Below are positions 31,950 through 34,659 of a stretch of DNA of 34,659 nucleotides, piece after piece; positions within the stretch are counted from its first letter, which is position 1, and the number at the start of each line of letters is the position of its first letter. The notes beneath the pieces are model-generated. The model ran no database searches. It saw nothing but the letters and a program-made list of their open reading frames with translations, and was not told the DNA's origin. Source of the stretch: UBA9676 sp036522155 (GTDB lineage Bacteria > Actinomycetota > Actinomycetes > Streptosporangiales > Streptosporangiaceae). Where the stretch lies: assembly GCA_036522155.1 (NCBI GenBank), contig DATDGI010000062.1, forward strand, positions 1 to 34,659, given 5' to 3'. A program made the position numbers and the translations under genes.

Positions 31950-32971
31950 GTGACTGGGACCCGGCTCCACCTGACGCGGCCACAGATCCTGGCGTTCCGG
32001 CGGCACGCTGGCGGACTCGACGAGCGGCTCCCGCGCGGGCCGGGGTCGCTTCGGCGCGCGGCCTGGGCGGGGCTGCCGGACAGCATGCCGCGAGCCGCGC
32101 TGCTCTCGATCCACGCCCGCGTCGAGGGGACGAACCGTCCACGTGGGAGGATCCTTCGCTGGTCCAGCTCTGGGGCCGCGGGGCAGCGTCTTCGTCGTCG
32201 CCGCACGCGACCGGGCCGTGTTCTCACTCGGGACGCTGCCCGACGACCCCAAAGTCCGGCACAGGGTGGAGAACCACGCCGCCCGCCTCAGCGCCATCCT
32301 CGGCGGTGCGCGGATGACCTGCGGAGAGGCGGGCCGCGCGCTTGGCGTGCACCCCAGCAGCCTCAGGTTCGCGGCACCGACCGGCACGATCCTGATCCGG
32401 TGGGAAGGCGCGCGGTCGCCGACGGTCTGGACGGGTGCCGCGACCCGAGGCCGACCCGCACGGCGCCCGCCTGGAACTCGCGCGCCGGTACCTGCACATC
32501 TACGGCCCCGCCACGCCCGAGGCCTTCGCCGGGTGGGCGGGGATCGGCCGGCGGCATAGCGCCGCGGCGTTCGAGGCGCTGGGCACGTCGCTGACGCCGG
32601 TGCGGACACCGATCGGCGACGCGTGGATCCTCGCCCGGGACGAGGAGGCGTTTCGCGCTGCCGATGAGGTCGTGGCCCCCGTGCGGCTGCTCCCGAGCGG
32701 CGACACCTATCTCCTCCTCCACGGAGCCGGCCGCGAACTGCTGGTCCCGGACGCCGGCCGCCGTTCCGCACTTTGGACCCCGCGCGTCTGGCCCGGCGGC
32801 CTCCTCGTCAGCGGAGAGATCGCCGGGACGTGGCGGCGCGCGGACGCGGTGATGACGGTGCAGCCCCGGCGGCGGCTGACGCGCGCAGAACGCGATGCGG
32901 TCGCAGCGGAAGCGGAGTCCTTGCCATTGCCCGGGATCGGGAGGCGGATCGCCGTCCGCTGGGACGACTGA
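31950..32971 (+). pseudogene. Winged-helix DNA-binding protein (HTH_42/AlkZ-like family), disrupted by three frameshifts
   Basis: The family sequence can be followed across three reading frames. Frame one (31950 to about 32135) reads RPQILAFRRHAGGLDERLPR to LLSIHARVEGT. A one-base loss near 32133-32138 moves to STWEDPSLVQLW. A second loss in the G run near 32170-32178 moves to GPRGSVFVVAARDRAVF, continuing to IRWEGARSPTVWT. An extra base near 32428-32436 then restores PRPEADPHGARLELARRYLH through RIAVRWDD at 32971. The family includes AlkZ-type glycosylases and uncharacterised winged-helix proteins. Either the gene is decaying or the sequence has indel errors; two of the three sites are next to short G runs. 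GTG 31950 follows GGGGGAA. Confidence 0.75.
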
Positions 32972-33205
32972 GCCGGCTCAACTGCGTGGCGTAGCCGTAT
33001 CGGCGTGTTGAGTAGTTCTGGCCCGTTGGCGGGTGCGTGTGGGGCAGCCTGGTGCATGAACATCACCCGGTGTGGGGTGCCTGCCCGCGATCTGGCCGTC
33101 GCCGGGCCCGTGCCGTGCAGGGCGGGCCAGGCGGTGGGAGGGGGCTGGACCGACCGCCGGGTGGCAGCTGAGCACGGCCGCAGTGCCAGACTGGAGGTGG
33201 CGATC
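32972..33205. other. Gene-free interval upstream of the M23-like gene
   Basis: The 234-bp stretch after the broken HTH_42 gene contains open frames but none with a ribosome site or recognisable protein pattern. GGAGGTGG at 33193-33200 is a strong ribosome site for the next gene. I see no clear promoter hexamers. Confidence 0.4.
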
Positions 33206-34018
33206 GTGCCCGCCGCGCCTGTCCGGCATCCCACGCCGTCGCGGTCTTCACCGGACCGCCCTGGTGCGGTGGCCCGGCACCGGAAGCGGTCCATGACCAG
33301 GCCGCGGGGCAAGCGCGCCTGGATTGCGGCAGTGGCCGTCTGGGGCGCAGTGGTGCTGGTCTACGGCTGGGTTGCCACGGCGTACGGCGGGGCAAAAGTA
33401 CCCTCCTTCGCTGGGGCCTGGCTAACGAATGCGGCCGGCGGGCTGGTGTCCTGGTCGGGTGCCTTGGCCAATCCTTCCCAGGTCGTCAGTGCTGCCATTG
33501 CCACCCCTCCCGGGGGCGGCTACGTGAACCCGCTGCGCGGGGTCAGTGGCCTGGTTGCCCAGCGCATCGACGACGGCGTCGACTTCGCCGGGGTGGGCCC
33601 GGTCTATGCCGTCGGCGACGGCATCGTCACCAACGCGACCGCGACCAACTACGGGTGGCCCGGCGGAGGATGGATCACCTACCGGCTCACCGGCGGCCCC
33701 GGAGAGGGGCTGGTGGTCTATGTGGCTGAAGACGTCACCCCGGCCGTTGTGGTCGGCCAGCGCGTATCGCCCTCCACCGTGATCGGCACCATGTGGAACG
33801 GGGGCGATGGCATAGAAACCGGGTGGGCGCAGTCAACTGGCCTGTCCTCCGAATCGGAGCTTCCGGAAGCTGGCGGCATCGGCGGGCTCGGCCCGTTCCC
33901 GACCCGGGTTGGGGTGAACTTCGACGAACTGCTCCAGTCACTGGGAGTACCCGCGGCGCCCAACCGCTACCAGACCGCTTACGGGCTTCTCCCGGCCGGC
34001 TACCCGGCCAGCTGGTGA
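33206..34018 (+). CDS. Membrane-anchored M23 (LytM)-like protein without the peptidase zinc ligands
   Basis: Protein of 270 residues: an arginine/proline-rich N terminus, one membrane helix (AWIAAVAVWGAVVLVYGWVA, about residues 38-57), then an extracytoplasmic domain. NPLRGVSGLVAQRIDDGVDF, AGVGPVYAVGDGIVTNATATNY, GWPGGGWITYRLTGG and VYVAEDVTPAVVVGQRVSPS follow the beta-barrel order of M23 peptidases, but the HxGxD histidine is aspartate (IDDGVDF), the YAH histidine is lost (VYVAED) and the final HxH is absent (GIETGWA). So it is probably a non-enzymatic LytM-like protein. GTG 33206 has GGAGGTGG five bases upstream; ATG 33293 (MTRPRGKRAW) is an alternative. Confidence 0.7.
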   Translation: MPAAPVRHPTPSRSSPDRPGAVARHRKRSMTRPRGKRAWIAAVAVWGAVVLVYGWVATAYGGAKVPSFAGAWLTNAAGGLVSWSGALANPSQVVSAAIATPPGGGYVNPLRGVSGLVAQRIDDGVDFAGVGPVYAVGDGIVTNATATNYGWPGGGWITYRLTGGPGEGLVVYVAEDVTPAVVVGQRVSPSTVIGTMWNGGDGIETGWAQSTGLSSESELPEAGGIGGLGPFPTRVGVNFDELLQSLGVPAAPNRYQTAYGLLPAGYPASW

Positions 34019-34119
34019 CAGCCGAAGTCAGCAGGCGCCGGTCGCGTACCGCGACAAGTCCCGCTCGCCGCGCCGGGGCCCGGGAGCCTGCTGTGGATTG
34101 CGCCCGGTAGCCGGCCGGG
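33991..34119. repeat. 14-bp perfect inverted repeat flanking the end of the M23-like gene
   Basis: CCCGGCCGGCTACC (33991-34004) is the exact reverse complement of GGTAGCCGGCCGGG (34106-34119), 101 bases apart. The left arm is inside the last codons of the M23-like gene, the right arm ends 13 bases before the next gene's start codon. In RNA the arms could pair and enclose the intergenic region. Confidence 0.6.
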
Positions 34120-34132
34120 TAAGTGGTGCTGT

Positions 34133-34645
34133 GTGACAAACCTCGCGCCATCGTCGAGTGCGGTCCGCCGTGCGTACCACGAGGAGCTCAGCCCCGAACA
34201 ACGGTCCGCCCTGCTCAGCTGGCTGGCCTTCAGCGTCACCTTCGCCGGGCTGCGCGCGCTCACCTACAGCATCCGGGCCGGCAAGGGGCCGTTCCGGAAC
34301 ATCAGTGTCGGCGGCGAGCACCTGCATCACTACATGTGGGGCATCGGCTTGCTGACTGGCGTCGGCGCGGTCGCCGTACGCGGCGAGGAACGGCAACGCC
34401 GCCACCCGGCCGTCGCCACCTGTTACGGCTGCGGGCTGGCGCTTATCGTCGATGAGTTCGCCCTGCTACTGGACTTGAAGGACGTCTACTGGGCCAGGCA
34501 GGGCCGGATCTCGATCGACATCGGGATCGGCGGCATCGCCGTGGCCGGGTCTTACTTCGCGGCGCTGCCGGTGCTGCGCAGGCTGCAACGGCAGCGGCAC
34601 GTCACCCGGAACCTTCAGGCACGCGATCGCTTCCCCGTGGCCTGA
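34133..34645 (+). CDS. Integral membrane protein with conserved His cluster
   Basis: Membrane protein of 170 residues with about four helices (LSWLAFSVTFAGLRALTYSI, YMWGIGLLTGVGAVAV, the VATCYGCGLALIVDEFALLL region and GIGGIAVAGSYFAALPVL). GGEHLHHYMWGI and VDEFALLLDLKDVYW combine three histidines with several acids close to the membrane, a pattern I recall from widespread uncharacterised actinobacterial membrane proteins and compatible with a metal site. GTG 34133 is the likely start; no strong ribosome site is seen. It follows the M23-like gene by 114 bases on the same strand. Confidence 0.7.
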   Translation: MTNLAPSSSAVRRAYHEELSPEQRSALLSWLAFSVTFAGLRALTYSIRAGKGPFRNISVGGEHLHHYMWGIGLLTGVGAVAVRGEERQRRHPAVATCYGCGLALIVDEFALLLDLKDVYWARQGRISIDIGIGGIAVAGSYFAALPVLRRLQRQRHVTRNLQARDRFPVA

Positions 34646-34659
34646 CAATAAGCATCCAG

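Noticed and set aside
1..34659. CRISPR array, prophage, insertion sequence or defence island
   Set aside because: No regular direct repeats with spacers, no transposase, integrase or phage structural motifs, and no recognised defence gene set. The soluble ATPase at 5036 lacks a nuclease partner.

Overview
The window is about 34.7 kb of very GC-rich DNA that is dense with genes. The third-position GC bias, frequent GTG starts (plus one TTG), GTGA stop-start overlaps, and families such as LuxR-type LAL regulators, DUF998, DUF6069, SnoaL-like proteins and a 3Fe-4S ferredoxin paired with a P450 all point to a soil-type high-GC actinomycete. I cannot place it to genus. There are no rRNA or tRNA genes, CRISPR arrays, transposases, integrases or phage genes; this is ordinary-to-accessory chromosome with several small, loosely related transcription units.

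Layout. (1) 1-3902, minus strand: one tight operon of DUF1989 protein, RidA-like protein, lipoprotein solute-binding protein, LivH permease and LivM permease (cut by the window edge). It looks like an uptake and processing unit for a small nitrogen compound. (2) 4017-5803, minus: YjbR-like, DinB-like and an AAA/ABC-type ATPase. (3) 5875-7446, plus: a small unrecognised protein, then an FGGY (xylulokinase-like) kinase that has lost its N terminus, closed by a strong hairpin. (4) 7519-9120: a DUF6069 membrane protein divergent from a NodD-like LysR regulator. (5) 9213-11055, minus: a gamma-resorcylate-decarboxylase-like amidohydrolase and a 5-formyl-THF cyclo-ligase-like protein. (6) 11317-15006: a large GT-C-like membrane protein convergent with a galE-galK pair. 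(7) 15176-16649: a ferredoxin and cytochrome P450 pair. (8) 16666-18066: a DUF2087 protein and an alpha/beta hydrolase. (9) 18134-20867: a ribbon-helix-helix (RHH) repressor divergent from a two-gene ABC exporter, with overlapping face-to-face promoters and palindromes between them. (10) 20888-23435: a DMT-type transporter and a flavin amine oxidase. (11) 23584-28327: a large LAL/LuxR regulator, a SnoaL-like protein, an MDR oxidoreductase and a YciI protein. (12) 28416-30483: a membrane-anchored FN3 protein, a small helical protein and a secreted cysteine-containing protein. (13) 30569-31860: a marR-DUF998 operon with a perfect 15-bp palindrome at its promoter. (14) 31950-32971: a winged-helix (HTH_42) gene broken by three frameshifts. 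(15) 33206-34645: a membrane-anchored M23-like protein that lacks the peptidase zinc ligands, then a His-rich integral membrane protein.

The points most worth a second look are the RHH/ABC divergent control region, the DUF1989-RidA-Liv operon, the MarR operator with an apparently leaderless start, the degenerate M23-like protein, and the two broken genes (FGGY kinase and HTH_42). I did not find a clearly new defence or mobile system.
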